The notes under the pieces: model-generated
Seen by the model: only the letters and a program-made list of their open reading frames with translations
Told to the model about the DNA's origin: nothing
The model's database searches: none
Translations under genes and position numbers: made by a program
From: CAMYMQ01 sp963730305
GTDB lineage: Bacteria > Pseudomonadota > Alphaproteobacteria > Bin65
DNA length: 64,000 nucleotides
NCBI GenBank assembly: GCA_963730305.1
Contig: CAVSRB010000002.1
Span: 124,001 to 188,000, forward strand
Direction: 5' to 3'
In this document: positions 40,265-49,118 of the stretch, one piece after another
Layout: each line of letters opens with the position of its first letter
How positions within the stretch are numbered: position 1 is the stretch's first letter

Positions 40265-41227
40265 TCAGCCTACTGGGGTCAGTAGGGGCTTGCCGTCGAA
40301 ATGCGCTGCCAGGTTGTCGACGACAAGCTGGGCCATGTTGTTGCGGGTTTCAATCGTGCCGCTGCCATGGTGGGGCTGTGCGATCACGTTGGGCAGGGCG
40401 AGCAGCTCCTGTGACACGTCGGGCTCGTTGGCGAACACGTCGAGCGCGGCGAAGCCGAGTTTGCCCTCGCGCAGCGCCGCGATCATCGCCGGCTCGTCGA
40501 CCACCGAGCCGCGGGCGACGTTGACCAGGGTGCCGTCGGGGCCGAGCGCCGCCAGCGTCGCGGCGTCGACCAGCCCGGCCGTGTCGGGCCCGCCCTTGCA
40601 GGACACGGCGAGGAAGTCGCTGCGCTCGGCCAGCGCGGCCGGGCTGGCGCAATAGCCGTAGGGCACCTCGGGCTTTTCGCCGGTGCCGGTATAGAGGACG
40701 TTCATCTCCATCGCCTCGGCGCGCCGGGCGATCGCCTTGCCGATGCGGCCGAGGCCGAGGATGCCCAGCGTCTTGCCGGTGACGCTGTGGCTCAGCGGCG
40801 GCTCGTTCGACAGCCACTTGCCCTCGCGCACGAAACGCTCGGCGGCGAACATCCGCCGCGACGCGGCGACCACCAGCGCGATGGCGAGGTCGGCGACGTC
40901 GTTGGTCAGCGTGTCCGGGGTGTTGGTCACCGGGATGCCGCGCTTGGTCGCCTCGGCCACGTCGATGCTGTCGAGCCCGACGCCCACCGACGAGATGATT
41001 TCCAGCCTGGGCAAAAGGTCCATCAGCGCCGCGCTCGCGCCGCGGCCCGGGTCGGTGGCGAGGCCGCGGACGCGCGCCAGCACGTCGGCCGGCACCGCCT
41101 CGGCGACCGCGGCCGGGACCGTGCCGGGCAGCGGCTCGGGCAGCAGGTGATGGACAGTGTAGCGGTCTTCGAGCTGCGCCATCTTCTCGGGCGCGAACAC
41201 GGCGATCACCAGGACGTCGGGCTTCAT
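40265..41227 (-). CDS. NAD(P)-dependent D-2-hydroxyacid dehydrogenase
   Basis: A 320-residue member of the glyoxylate/hydroxypyruvate reductase group. The NAD fold is KTLGILGLGRIGKAIARRAE (about residue 147). Catalytic residues are Arg in NVARGSVVDEPAM, Glu in VFANEPDV and His in NVIAQPHHGSGTIET. The start at 41227 (MKPDVLVIAVF) is supported by family start position. It reduces a 2-oxoacid or oxidises the hydroxyacid within the cluster. Confidence 0.93.
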   Translation of the reverse strand: MKPDVLVIAVFAPEKMAQLEDRYTVHHLLPEPLPGTVPAAVAEAVPADVLARVRGLATDPGRGASAALMDLLPRLEIISSVGVGLDSIDVAEATKRGIPVTNTPDTLTNDVADLAIALVVAASRRMFAAERFVREGKWLSNEPPLSHSVTGKTLGILGLGRIGKAIARRAEAMEMNVLYTGTGEKPEVPYGYCASPAALAERSDFLAVSCKGGPDTAGLVDAATLAALGPDGTLVNVARGSVVDEPAMIAALREGKLGFAALDVFANEPDVSQELLALPNVIAQPHHGSGTIETRNNMAQLVVDNLAAHFDGKPLLTPVG

Positions 41228-41324
41228 CGGCAGGCTCCGGTGGGGGCGGTCGGCGGCAGGATCGGCGCTGTTGTGCACCGGCCGCGCGCCGGCGTCCAGG
41301 CCGGCGCCGCCGGTGTTACCGGGA

Positions 41325-42428
41325 TCACCCGAAGATCGTCTCCGGCAGGATCGCCGAGACGGTCACGTTCGGCAGGTCGACGATATTCGAGATGCGCAGG
41401 TCGCAGGCGACCGAGCAGATGATGTAGGCCTGCTCGCGGGTGAAGCCGCGCTCTTCGAGCAGCGCCATCATGTTGAGCAGCGCGTTGCGGGCGGCGAGCG
41501 TGACGTTCTCGCCGTCGTTCGCGCCCGCGGCGTCGATCGGATAACCCATCGCGCCGAACACCGCCTCGGCACCGCGCGCGTCCGCGGTCGCCGGCCGGTA
41601 ACCCGGATGCGAGAAGGTCGGGGCGGTGAGGCGCCGGCGCGCGGCGAGGCCCTTGATGAGCCGGAAGCGGACCGCGACGGTCGCCCCCATCTCGATCGCG
41701 GTGACCGAGACCTCGCCGTCGCCCTGGGCGTAGTGGCCGTCGCCGGTCGAGAACAGGGCGCCCTCGACGAACACGGGCAGCACCAGCCGCGACCCCGTGG
41801 TGAGCTGCTTGACGTCGAAGTTGCCGCCATTCTCGCGCGGCGGGTTGGTGCGCAGGCCGGACAAGCCGCAGCCCGCCGGCACCGCGCCGTCGGCGGCGGG
41901 CAGGTGAGCGACGCCGCCGCGCTCGGCCAGGCGCTGCTCGCGGTCGTTCCAGGCCGCCAGCGCCTCGGCCGAGGGCGCCGTGGCCGAGATGCCCATGAAC
42001 GGCGCGGCGGGGATGCGCACCCCCGGGATCTGCGGCGAGGTCGCCCAGCCGTCGGCGAGGGTCCACTGGGCCAGGAAGGGCGCGTCGAACAGGTCGCGCA
42101 GGAAGCCGAGGCCCGGGATGATCGCGCTGAAGCCGTGGTCGGCCGGCGCGATCTCGAGGAACTCGACCTCCAGGGCGTCGCCCGGCTCGGCGCCCTTGAC
42201 GAAGACCGGGCCGGTCAGCGGATGGACCGCGCCGGGATCCATCGTGGCGAAGTCGGCTTCGGTCGCGTCGGGTCCGAGCTGGCCGTCGATCGCATCCCGG
42301 GTCTCGAACTCGACCGTGGCGCCGTCCTCGACCTCCAGGATCGGGTCGATGTCCGGGTGATAGCGGTTGTGCCCCGTGTGCGGCTCGTCGCACAGCCGCT
42401 TGGTCCGGTCGACGGCGATCCGGTGCAT
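41325..42428 (-). CDS. Acetamidase/formamidase family protein
   Basis: A 367-residue amidase of the FmdA/AmdA family, which releases ammonia from formamide or acetamide. It starts MHRIAVDRTKRLCDEPHTGH, with GDALEVEFLEIAPADHGFSA, PFMGISATAPS, HLPAADGAVPAG (shortened), EGALFSTGDGHYAQGDGEVS (the conserved His-rich core) and the end LPNVTVSAILPETIFG. Start chosen at 42428 by family length. It sits inside the TRAP cluster, which suggests the imported or processed compound carries an amide. Confidence 0.92.
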   Translation of the reverse strand: MHRIAVDRTKRLCDEPHTGHNRYHPDIDPILEVEDGATVEFETRDAIDGQLGPDATEADFATMDPGAVHPLTGPVFVKGAEPGDALEVEFLEIAPADHGFSAIIPGLGFLRDLFDAPFLAQWTLADGWATSPQIPGVRIPAAPFMGISATAPSAEALAAWNDREQRLAERGGVAHLPAADGAVPAGCGLSGLRTNPPRENGGNFDVKQLTTGSRLVLPVFVEGALFSTGDGHYAQGDGEVSVTAIEMGATVAVRFRLIKGLAARRRLTAPTFSHPGYRPATADARGAEAVFGAMGYPIDAAGANDGENVTLAARNALLNMMALLEERGFTREQAYIICSVACDLRISNIVDLPNVTVSAILPETIFG

Positions 42429-42521
42429 GGCGTGTCTCCCTTGCTGAAGCCGCAAGTCTAGTCGGCCCCGGCGCGGCCCGATACGCCTTTCGGGCGTCGG
42501 GCAGGAGGCCCGGCGGCCGGG

Positions 42522-43670
42522 TCAGCCGCCCCAGAACTGCGTCGTCGCGATCCGCGCGCCCTCGGCCATCGCGGCCATCTTGGCCCAGACCACACGGGGG
42601 TCGACGGCGGCCTGGCCGACCCAGGTGCCGTAGCCGCAGTCGGTGCCGGCGATCACGTTCTCGCGGCCGACCAGGTTGGCGTAGTGGCCGATGCGCTGGG
42701 CGACCAGGTCCGGGTGCTCGATGAAGTTGCTCTTGGATTCGAGCACGCCCGGGATCAGCACCTTGCCGTCGGGCAGCTTGACCCGCTCGAACAGGGTCCA
42801 CTCGTGGGCGTGGCGCGGATTGGCCGCCTCGAAGGAGATCGCGTGGGGCCGCGCGGTGAACACCAGGTCGATGATGTCCGACAGCGGCACGTCGCAATGG
42901 TGCGGCCCCTCGTAGTTGCCCCAGCACAGGTGGATGCGGAGCTGCTCTTCCGGGATGTTGGCGGTGGCGTGGTTGAGCGCCTCGATATTCTGCTGGGCCA
43001 TCTTGCGGAAGCCGGCCAGGTCGAGGTCGGCGAACTGGATGTGCCGGCCCATCGCCAGGTCGGGGCAGTCGAGCTGGAGCACGTGGCCGGCCTTGGCGAC
43101 CGCCTCGTACTCGACCCGCATCGCCTCGGCGATCGCCTCCAGGTAGGCCTCGCGGCTGGGATAGTGCTCGTTCTTGAAGAACAGCGCGATCACGCCGGGC
43201 GAGGCCGCGCTCATGAAGCCCTCGGCGGCGCCGGTCTTCGCGATGGCGGCGGTCAGGTTGGCGGCGTCGGTCACCGGCGCCTGCGCGTCGAGCACGGTGA
43301 TCGGGCCGGTGCAGGCCGGGGTCTTGCGCCGCGACCGGCCGGGGTCGCCGAACACCTGGTCGCGCAGCTCGGGGAAGTCGACCAGGTCGCCGTAGACGAA
43401 GCTGTTGCTCTCGCCGCCGAAGCCGCCGAGCCGGTCCTTGATATAGGTGGCGTAGCTCGGCTTGCTCATCTCGCCATCGTTGACCAGGTCGATCCCGGCC
43501 TCGACCTGCTTGGTGACGACCTCGGCGACCGCCGACTTGATCCGGGCGGCGAGCTTGCCCGCATCGACCGGCACGCCCTCCTCCTTGGCGAACATCATCC
43601 GGATCAGGTCGTCGGGCCGGGGCAGGCTGCCGGTGTGGGTGGTCAGGAAGCGGTCGGTGCTGCGTTTCAT
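42522..43670 (-). CDS. MetE-like (cobalamin-independent methionine synthase C-terminal) protein
   Basis: A 382-residue single-domain relative of MetE. Start LTTHTGSLPRPDDLIRMM; the zinc site is visible as His and Cys in RIHLCWGNYEG, Glu in ISFEAANPRHAHEW and Cys in VIAGTDCGYGTW, the HxC...E...C set of MetE and of epoxyalkane:CoM transferase. It lacks the N-terminal half of true MetE, so methionine synthesis is unlikely to be its role. It may activate a thiol on zinc for methyl transfer or carbon-sulfur chemistry on a substrate of this cluster (inference). Confidence 0.88.
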   Translation of the reverse strand: MKRSTDRFLTTHTGSLPRPDDLIRMMFAKEEGVPVDAGKLAARIKSAVAEVVTKQVEAGIDLVNDGEMSKPSYATYIKDRLGGFGGESNSFVYGDLVDFPELRDQVFGDPGRSRRKTPACTGPITVLDAQAPVTDAANLTAAIAKTGAAEGFMSAASPGVIALFFKNEHYPSREAYLEAIAEAMRVEYEAVAKAGHVLQLDCPDLAMGRHIQFADLDLAGFRKMAQQNIEALNHATANIPEEQLRIHLCWGNYEGPHHCDVPLSDIIDLVFTARPHAISFEAANPRHAHEWTLFERVKLPDGKVLIPGVLESKSNFIEHPDLVAQRIGHYANLVGRENVIAGTDCGYGTWVGQAAVDPRVVWAKMAAMAEGARIATTQFWGG

Positions 43671-43702
43671 GTCGGCGAACTCTGGTTAGACAAATAAGGG
43701 GG

Positions 43703-45679
43703 CTACACGAACAGGAGGGTGATCCCCGGCACCGCGATCAGCAGGATGGTGACCAGCAGCATGATCACGACGAAGGGGAAGGCGCCGGCGAAGATGTCCT
43801 TGAGGGTGACACGGTCGTCGCCCAGGGTCGAGTGTACCACGTAGCAGGACAGCCCCAGCGGCGGCGTCAGCAGCCCCATCTCGACCGCGATCACGGTGAC
43901 GATGCCGAACCAGACCAGGTCGACGTTGGGATAGCTCTGGACGATGGTCAGCACGAAGGGCAGCACGATCAGGATGATCGAGGTCGAATCGAGGAACATG
44001 CCGAGGATGATCAGCAGCACGATGTAGAGCGCCATGAAGCCGTAGAAGCCGAGCTCGGCCGCGCCGATCAGCTCGCCCATCTGCTGCGGCAGGCCCGACA
44101 GCGCGAGCATCCGGCCGTAGACGTTGGCGGCGAGGATCAGGAACAGGATCGACACCGAGATGTGGCCGGTCTCGATCAGCACCCGCCACAGCTTGGTCAT
44201 GGTCAGCCGCCGCTTGAGCACGGCCAGGACCAGCGCGCCCAGGGCGCCGATCGCACCGGCCTCGACCGGGGTGAACAGGCCGGCGTAGATGCCGCCGAGG
44301 ACGAGGCCGATCAGCACCAGGATCGGCGCCAGCTTGATCGCCGCCGACGACACGCTCTCCTCGGCGAGGTCGTCCTCGCTCGGCGTGCCGACCATGTCGG
44401 GCCGGAAATGGGCCATGCCGACGATCATCGCCGCCATCGCCACGGCCAGGATGATGCCGGGCAGGACCGCCGCCAGGAACAGCACGCCGACCGACTGCTC
44501 GGCGACGAAGCCGTAGATGATCAGCAGCAGGCTGGGCGGGATCAGCATGCCGAGCACCGAGCTGCCGGCGACCGTGCCGACCGCGAAGCGCGGCGAGTAG
44601 CCGTGGGCGAACATCTCCGGCGCGGCGATCTTGGTGAACACCGCCGCCGAGGCGATCGACGATCCGGTGATCGCGGCGAAGATGGCGTTGGCGGCCACCG
44701 TGGCGACGCCGAGCCCGCCCTTGATCCGCTTGAGCATCCAGCGCGCGACCGAGAAGGTGTCCTTGCCGATATCGGATTCGCTGACCAGCAGGCCCATCAG
44801 CACGAACAGCGGGATCACGCCGAAGACGTAGTTCCGCAGGAACTCGGTCGACGCGATCTTGAGCATGTTCAGCGCGATGTTCGGGTTGCCGATCATGATC
44901 CAGATGCCGAGCACGCCCAAGGTGATCAGCCCGATCGCGATATGCCCGCCCATATAGATGAACAACAGGATGCCGGCGAAGGACAGCGCGCCGACCTGGA
45001 CCCGGCTGAGCTCGCTCGACGCGGCGAGCAGGACCAGCGCGACGGCGACGACGAGCAGGGCGAGCGCGCCCCAGCCGACCGGCTTGCGGTCGGCGCCGGC
45101 GCGCCGGCGTTCGTGCAGCGCGCGGATCAGGTCGCTGATGTTGCGCGCGAACAGGATGAGAAATTCCAGCGCCGCCAGGACCGCGCCGAAGGTCATGATC
45201 AGGCGCAGCGGCCAGACCTTGATGGTGAACTCGCCGGTCGCGCCGAACACCAGGTCGGGCCAGGCCTCCTCGAACTTGAGCCAGGCGCCGTGGGCGATCA
45301 GCACGAAGACGCAGACGCCGATCGCGTTGAAGAAGCCATAGTAGATCGCGCCGGCGATCGGCCGGTTGGTGCGCAGCGAGCCGATCAGCATCTCGGCCCG
45401 GGTGAAGCGGCCGACGTGGAGCGTGTTGGCGAGCTGGAGGTAGACCGCGCCGGCGATCGAATAGCCGACCAGTTCCGCCACCCCGCGGATCGGCTGGTTG
45501 AACGCGCCGCGGGCGACCACGTCCGCGGTGATCATCAGCATGATGCAGAAGACCCAGAGGGTCCCGACGCTGTTGGACAGCGAAGTCAGGCGGGTGAACA
45601 GGACGACGGGGCGCCACTCCGTGGGTGGCGCCCCGCTTGGTTCAGCCCCGTTTGGTTCCGCCAAGGCGGCTGAGGTCAA
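43703..45679 (-). CDS. TRAP transporter fused permease (DctQ-DctM)
   Basis: A 658-residue membrane protein. Residues about 30-190 are the small DctQ part with four segments (VGTLWVFCIMLMITADVVAR), and the rest is DctM with about twelve segments (VIPLFVLMGLLVSESDIG, AITGSSIASAAVFTKIAAPE, LGMLIPPSLLLIIYGF, GLFTPVEAGAIGALGALVL). The start is a TTG that overlaps the binding-protein stop (TTGA). It imports an organic acid using a sodium or proton gradient, together with the adjacent DctP. Confidence 0.93.
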   Translation of the reverse strand: MTSAALAEPNGAEPSGAPPTEWRPVVLFTRLTSLSNSVGTLWVFCIMLMITADVVARGAFNQPIRGVAELVGYSIAGAVYLQLANTLHVGRFTRAEMLIGSLRTNRPIAGAIYYGFFNAIGVCVFVLIAHGAWLKFEEAWPDLVFGATGEFTIKVWPLRLIMTFGAVLAALEFLILFARNISDLIRALHERRRAGADRKPVGWGALALLVVAVALVLLAASSELSRVQVGALSFAGILLFIYMGGHIAIGLITLGVLGIWIMIGNPNIALNMLKIASTEFLRNYVFGVIPLFVLMGLLVSESDIGKDTFSVARWMLKRIKGGLGVATVAANAIFAAITGSSIASAAVFTKIAAPEMFAHGYSPRFAVGTVAGSSVLGMLIPPSLLLIIYGFVAEQSVGVLFLAAVLPGIILAVAMAAMIVGMAHFRPDMVGTPSEDDLAEESVSSAAIKLAPILVLIGLVLGGIYAGLFTPVEAGAIGALGALVLAVLKRRLTMTKLWRVLIETGHISVSILFLILAANVYGRMLALSGLPQQMGELIGAAELGFYGFMALYIVLLIILGMFLDSTSIILIVLPFVLTIVQSYPNVDLVWFGIVTVIAVEMGLLTPPLGLSCYVVHSTLGDDRVTLKDIFAGAFPFVVIMLLVTILLIAVPGITLLFV

Positions 45680-46758
45680 ATTTCCTTGTCCCAGTCACGC
45701 AGGGGCTTGTCGCCGCGCTTGCGGACGCCGGCCATGAACGACTTGAGCACCTGCCGGGCGGGCAGGCCGCGCTTCTCGGTCGCCTTGACCCAGTCGGCGG
45801 CGATGTTCGGCAGCGCCTTGGCCCACTTCTTTTGCTCGGCCAGCGGCATGGTCGAGATCTTGGCGCCCTTGGCGGCCAGGATCTTGAAGTGCTTTTCGAC
45901 GTTGGCGTCGATCGCGATGGTGACCCGGTCGCCGTATTCCTGGCCGAGCTTCTTGAACATCTTCTTCATCTCGGGCGGCAGACGCTTCCAGGTGTCCGTG
46001 TTCATGGTCAGCGCGCCGGAGATCATCGCGCCGAGCCGCACCTTGATGATGTAGGGCGCGACCTCCTGCAGCTTGAACGGCAGGATGCCGGTGCCGGGCA
46101 CGATGGTGCCGTCGGCGATGCCGGTCTTGATGCCGTTGTAGTAGACCGGCAGGCCGCCGTTGACGCCGATCGCGCCGGTGCCTTCCAGCCAGCGCGCCAC
46201 GGCGCCCGGCGCATAGAACTTCTTGCCCTTGAGGTCGGCCAGCGTGCGGATCGGCACCCGCGACGCGATCACGTAGGCGTCGGTCGCCTGCGGGCCGAGA
46301 TATTCGTTCTTGTACTTGTGCCACTGCTGGTTCAGGGCCGGGATGGTGCGTGTCATCTCGTCCTGGATCTCGATCAGGTGGCGGGTGTTCTCGGTCACGA
46401 AGGGCAGGAAGTAGGTCATGTCCTGCAGCGGCAGCTTGTCCGGCTCCCACAGGGTGCCGACCCAGCCCATGTCGGCGAGGCCTTCCTGGACGCCCTCCAG
46501 CGTGTTCTTGAAGTTGTAGAGCGCGCCGGCGTAGGCCTGGGTCCACTTGATCGTGTACTTGCCGCCCATCGCCTTCAGCCGGATGACCGATTGCGGCACG
46601 ACCCAGTTCTTCATCACGCCGACCCAGGGCACCACCGGCGGATGGCTGGAGCCGGCGGTGAGCTTGAACACCGTCTGGGCCGAAGCGGTGGCGGCGGTCG
46701 CGAGCAACGCCGCGGTGACGACGCCGCCGAGGCAGGCTTTGCGTAAAGTCTGTGTCAT
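45676..46758 (-). CDS. dctP: TRAP transporter substrate-binding protein (DctP family)
   Basis: A 360-residue periplasmic protein. Signal peptide about residues 1-28 (GGVVTAALLATAATASAQ). The binding protein body has FKLTAGSSHPPVVPWVGVMK, ADMGWVGTLWEPDKLPLQDM, the ligand-contact Arg in VIASRVPIRTLADLKGKKFY and GTGAIGVNGGLPVYYNG. GGGAGGATCAGG precedes the start at 46758. It is the first gene of the minus-strand cluster and captures the ligand; specificity is unknown. Confidence 0.93.
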   Translation of the reverse strand: MTQTLRKACLGGVVTAALLATAATASAQTVFKLTAGSSHPPVVPWVGVMKNWVVPQSVIRLKAMGGKYTIKWTQAYAGALYNFKNTLEGVQEGLADMGWVGTLWEPDKLPLQDMTYFLPFVTENTRHLIEIQDEMTRTIPALNQQWHKYKNEYLGPQATDAYVIASRVPIRTLADLKGKKFYAPGAVARWLEGTGAIGVNGGLPVYYNGIKTGIADGTIVPGTGILPFKLQEVAPYIIKVRLGAMISGALTMNTDTWKRLPPEMKKMFKKLGQEYGDRVTIAIDANVEKHFKILAAKGAKISTMPLAEQKKWAKALPNIAADWVKATEKRGLPARQVLKSFMAGVRKRGDKPLRDWDKEI

Positions 46759-46876
46759 CCTGATCCTCCCTGAACATGCCCGATCTTGATCTCGGCAGGT
46801 CGCCGATATTCGTCGGGCCATGGATGTGATATTACACCTTTTGCCGAAAGGGTCATCCGGCCTATAGAGCATTCAA

Positions 46877-47353
46877 TTGAATCGATGCGCCCCGAACGAA
46901 GGAGGACGCCATCGCCCGCCCGACGACACCCCGCCCGACGACACCCCGCCCGACGACAGCCAGCCCGGCGACGGCCTGAAGGTCGCCGACATCCTCGAAG
47001 CCAGCCGCGGCATGCTGCAGAAACAGCTCTACGCCGTGTTCACCAGCCCGACCGACGGCATGGGGCCGGTGATGGCGAATATCGAGGCGCACCTCGCCTA
47101 TCAGGTCGAGCTCGAGGAAAAGGGCATCATGTTCGGCGCCGGACCGTTCTGGACCGACGACGAGGCCTACTGGGAAGGCGAGGGCATGGTCATCATCCGC
47201 GCCGCCTCGCTCGACGAAGCGCGGGCGATCGCCGAGGCCGACCCGATGCACAAGAGCGGCGCGCGCCGCTTCCGCGTCCGCCCCTGGCTGCTCAACGAGG
47301 GCAGCGTGACCGTCAAGATCCGCTACTCCGACGGCAGCCGCGAGATCGTCTGA
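46877..47353 (+). CDS. YCII-related domain protein, start uncertain
   Basis: The certain part begins at the ATG at 47012: MLQKQLYAVFTSPTDGMGPV, LAYQVELEEKGIMFGAGPFW and MVIIRAASLDEARAIAEADPM, which is a YciI-type domain with a conserved His-Asp region. Upstream the frame stays open to a TTG at 46877 and encodes a PPDDT repeat from a 15-base tandem. AAGGAGG at 46899-46905 is an excellent ribosome site but is followed by ATC, with no ATG in a usable frame. YciI-type proteins may be small enzymes or muconolactone isomerase-like. It is divergent from dctP. Confidence 0.72.
   Translation: MNRCAPNEGGRHRPPDDTPPDDTPPDDSQPGDGLKVADILEASRGMLQKQLYAVFTSPTDGMGPVMANIEAHLAYQVELEEKGIMFGAGPFWTDDEAYWEGEGMVIIRAASLDEARAIAEADPMHKSGARRFRVRPWLLNEGSVTVKIRYSDGSREIV
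46917..46961 (+). repeat. 15-bp tandem repeat at the YCII gene 5' end
   Basis: Three copies of CGCCCGACGACACCC (46917, 46932, 46947; the last with a changed end), directly after the AAGGAGG. It encodes PPDDT units in one frame. Confidence 0.85.
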
Positions 47354-47446
47354 GCCGGTTCGCCGCTGGCGCCGCCGCCGCCGCCCGCGTTACAGTCGAG
47401 CGCGCGCCGATCGGGGCGCGGGTCCATCGCGTTCGGAGGTTTGCCG

Positions 47447-47728
47447 ATGAAGTTGCTGCCGAAAGCCGCCGCTGCCGCCGCCGTGTTCGCCGCCCTGCTG
47501 GCCGCGCCGCCGGCGCTGGCCTGCTCGAAGGCCCAGGCCCTCGCGAAGGCCGACGCCGTCTCGGCGCGCATGCAGGTGCTGGCGAAGCAGGATCCGAAGC
47601 GGCTCCAGGCCGTGGTGCCGAAGGTCGAGAAGGCGTCCCAGAAGCTGCGCGACGCGCTGGAGAAGAACCCCAACAACCTCGACGATATCTGCGGCTACTT
47701 CGATGACGTCCTGGCCGAGATGCGGTAG
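47447..47728 (+). CDS. Small periplasmic helical protein
   Basis: A 93-residue protein. Signal peptide about residues 1-24 (AAAAAAVFAALLAAPPALA), then a charged helical body (QALAKADAVSARMQVLAK, VVPKVEKASQKLRDAL) with two cysteines, one at the mature N-terminus (ACSKAQ) and one in DDICGYFDDVL. GGAGGTTTGCCG precedes the ATG. I do not recognise a family; a Cys near the cleavage site could allow a disulphide. Confidence 0.7.
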   Translation: MKLLPKAAAAAAVFAALLAAPPALACSKAQALAKADAVSARMQVLAKQDPKRLQAVVPKVEKASQKLRDALEKNPNNLDDICGYFDDVLAEMR

Positions 47729-47920
47729 GCCACGAGAACCGGCGCGCGGCCGGGTCTCGACGACTGGCCTTTCCGAAGGAGACTCCTCACCCGGGAAACG
47801 GATGAGATCGGCCTAGCGCAAGCTCCGGCCGGGCTTGAAAAATTTCCTATAACCGCCATCTAAAAGGCCTGGAAACGACGGTTCCCGGGCCGATGCCGGG
47901 CCCAGCCCGGACGCCAAGAA

Positions 47921-47960
47921 GATAACCAAAGATAACCAAAGATAACCGATGATAACCGTC
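47921..47960. repeat. Four GATAACC repeats at exact 10-bp spacing
   Basis: GATAACCAAA, GATAACCAAA, GATAACCGAT, GATAACCGTC follow one another. The heptamer GATAACC is perfect in all four, and the last three bases vary. The block lies 22 bases beyond the modC stop, in the gap between modC and a small periplasmic gene. Confidence 0.9.
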
Positions 47961-47981
47961 GCGCGGTTTCCGTGCCGCGCG

Positions 47982-49115
47982 TCAGGACGGCAGCAGCCGG
48001 CGGTCGAAGGCGATGCTCTTGATCAGCGCGTAGACCTCCAGCCCCGGCGCGAGGCCGAGGGCGGCGACCGCCTCGCGGGTCAGCCGGGCGCGCAGGTGCT
48101 GGCCGCCGATGTCGAGCAAGGTCTCGGCGAAGGCGCGCTCCTGCTCCTCGACCACGGAGAGGATGGTCGCGCGCAGGATGTTGCGGATCGAGATGTCGGC
48201 CGGCGGCGCCAGCGCCAGCGACACGTCGCGGGCGCGTACCCTGAGGCGCACCCGCTGGCCGACGGGCACGTCGACCCCGGGCATGCGGATCGACTGGCCG
48301 CCCTCTTGGCCGCCCCCGGCGCTGCCCAGATCGACCTCGGTCATCGCGAAGGTGTCGTCGTGGCCGGTGACCGCGCCGTCGAGCAGCACGCCGGCCTCGA
48401 AGTGGCCGGCCAGCGGCTGGAGGTCGAGCCGCTCCATCACCGCCTCGGCCGGGCCGCTGGCGACGAAGCGGCCGTCGGCGAGCACGACCATGTCGTCGGC
48501 CATCCGCGCGACCTCCTCGATCGCGTGGGTGACGTAGAGCACGGGCACGCCAAACCGGCGCGGCAGCGCCTCGATGTAGGGGATGATCTCGGCGCGCCGG
48601 CGCAGGTCGAGCGCCGACAGCGGCTCGTCCATCAGCAACAGCGACGGCCGGGTCAGCAGGGCGCGGCCGATCGCGACCCGCTGGCGCTCGCCACCCGACA
48701 GTCCGGCCGGCCGCCGGCCCAGCAGCGGCGCGAGCTCGAGCGCCTCGACGACCTCGTCGGCCAGCCCGTCGCCGGTGTCGCCGCGGTCCGGGGCCGCCCG
48801 CCGCCGGGCATAGCGCAGGTTGCCCTCGACGCTCAGGTGGTCGAACAGCCGGGCGTCCTGGAACACGTAGCCGACCGCGCGCCGGTGCGGCTTGACGAAC
48901 AGCCTCCGCGCGTCGTCCTGCCAGACCGTGTCGCCGAAGCCGACCCGGCCGCGCGCGTGCCGCTCCAGCCCGGCGACGATGCGCAGGATCGTGGTCTTGC
49001 CGCTGCCGCTCGGCCCGAACAGCGCGGTGACGCCGCGCAGCGGCACCGCCTCGTCGTCGAGCGCCAGGGCGAAGCCGCCGAAGGCGAGTCGGGTATCGAG
49101 GTGCAGGGTCGCCAT
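47982..49115 (-). CDS. modC: Molybdate ABC transporter ATP-binding protein
   Basis: A 377-residue ATPase. Walker A ALFGPSGSGKTTILRIVAGL, Q-loop YVFQDARLFDHLSVEGNL, signature LSGGERQRVAIGRALL, Walker B LLLMDEPLSALD and H-loop VTHAIEEV. The C-terminal TOBE/molbindin domain (PVGQRVRLRVRARDVSLAL, SIRNILRATILSVVEE) is characteristic of ModC. It starts 3 bases after modB. Confidence 0.95.
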   Translation of the reverse strand: MATLHLDTRLAFGGFALALDDEAVPLRGVTALFGPSGSGKTTILRIVAGLERHARGRVGFGDTVWQDDARRLFVKPHRRAVGYVFQDARLFDHLSVEGNLRYARRRAAPDRGDTGDGLADEVVEALELAPLLGRRPAGLSGGERQRVAIGRALLTRPSLLLMDEPLSALDLRRRAEIIPYIEALPRRFGVPVLYVTHAIEEVARMADDMVVLADGRFVASGPAEAVMERLDLQPLAGHFEAGVLLDGAVTGHDDTFAMTEVDLGSAGGGQEGGQSIRMPGVDVPVGQRVRLRVRARDVSLALAPPADISIRNILRATILSVVEEQERAFAETLLDIGGQHLRARLTREAVAALGLAPGLEVYALIKSIAFDRRLLPS

Positions 49116-49118
49116 GGC

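Noticed and set aside
42460..42510. Hairpin between formamidase and MetE-like genes as a terminator
   Set aside because: The ACGCC-TTTCG-GGCGT stem is short, has no T-run and lies inside a co-directional cluster.
43832..45673. A 613-codon plus-strand frame opposite the TRAP permease
   Set aside because: The product is Asp/Gln/His/Arg-rich, the typical antisense translation of a hydrophobic membrane protein gene.
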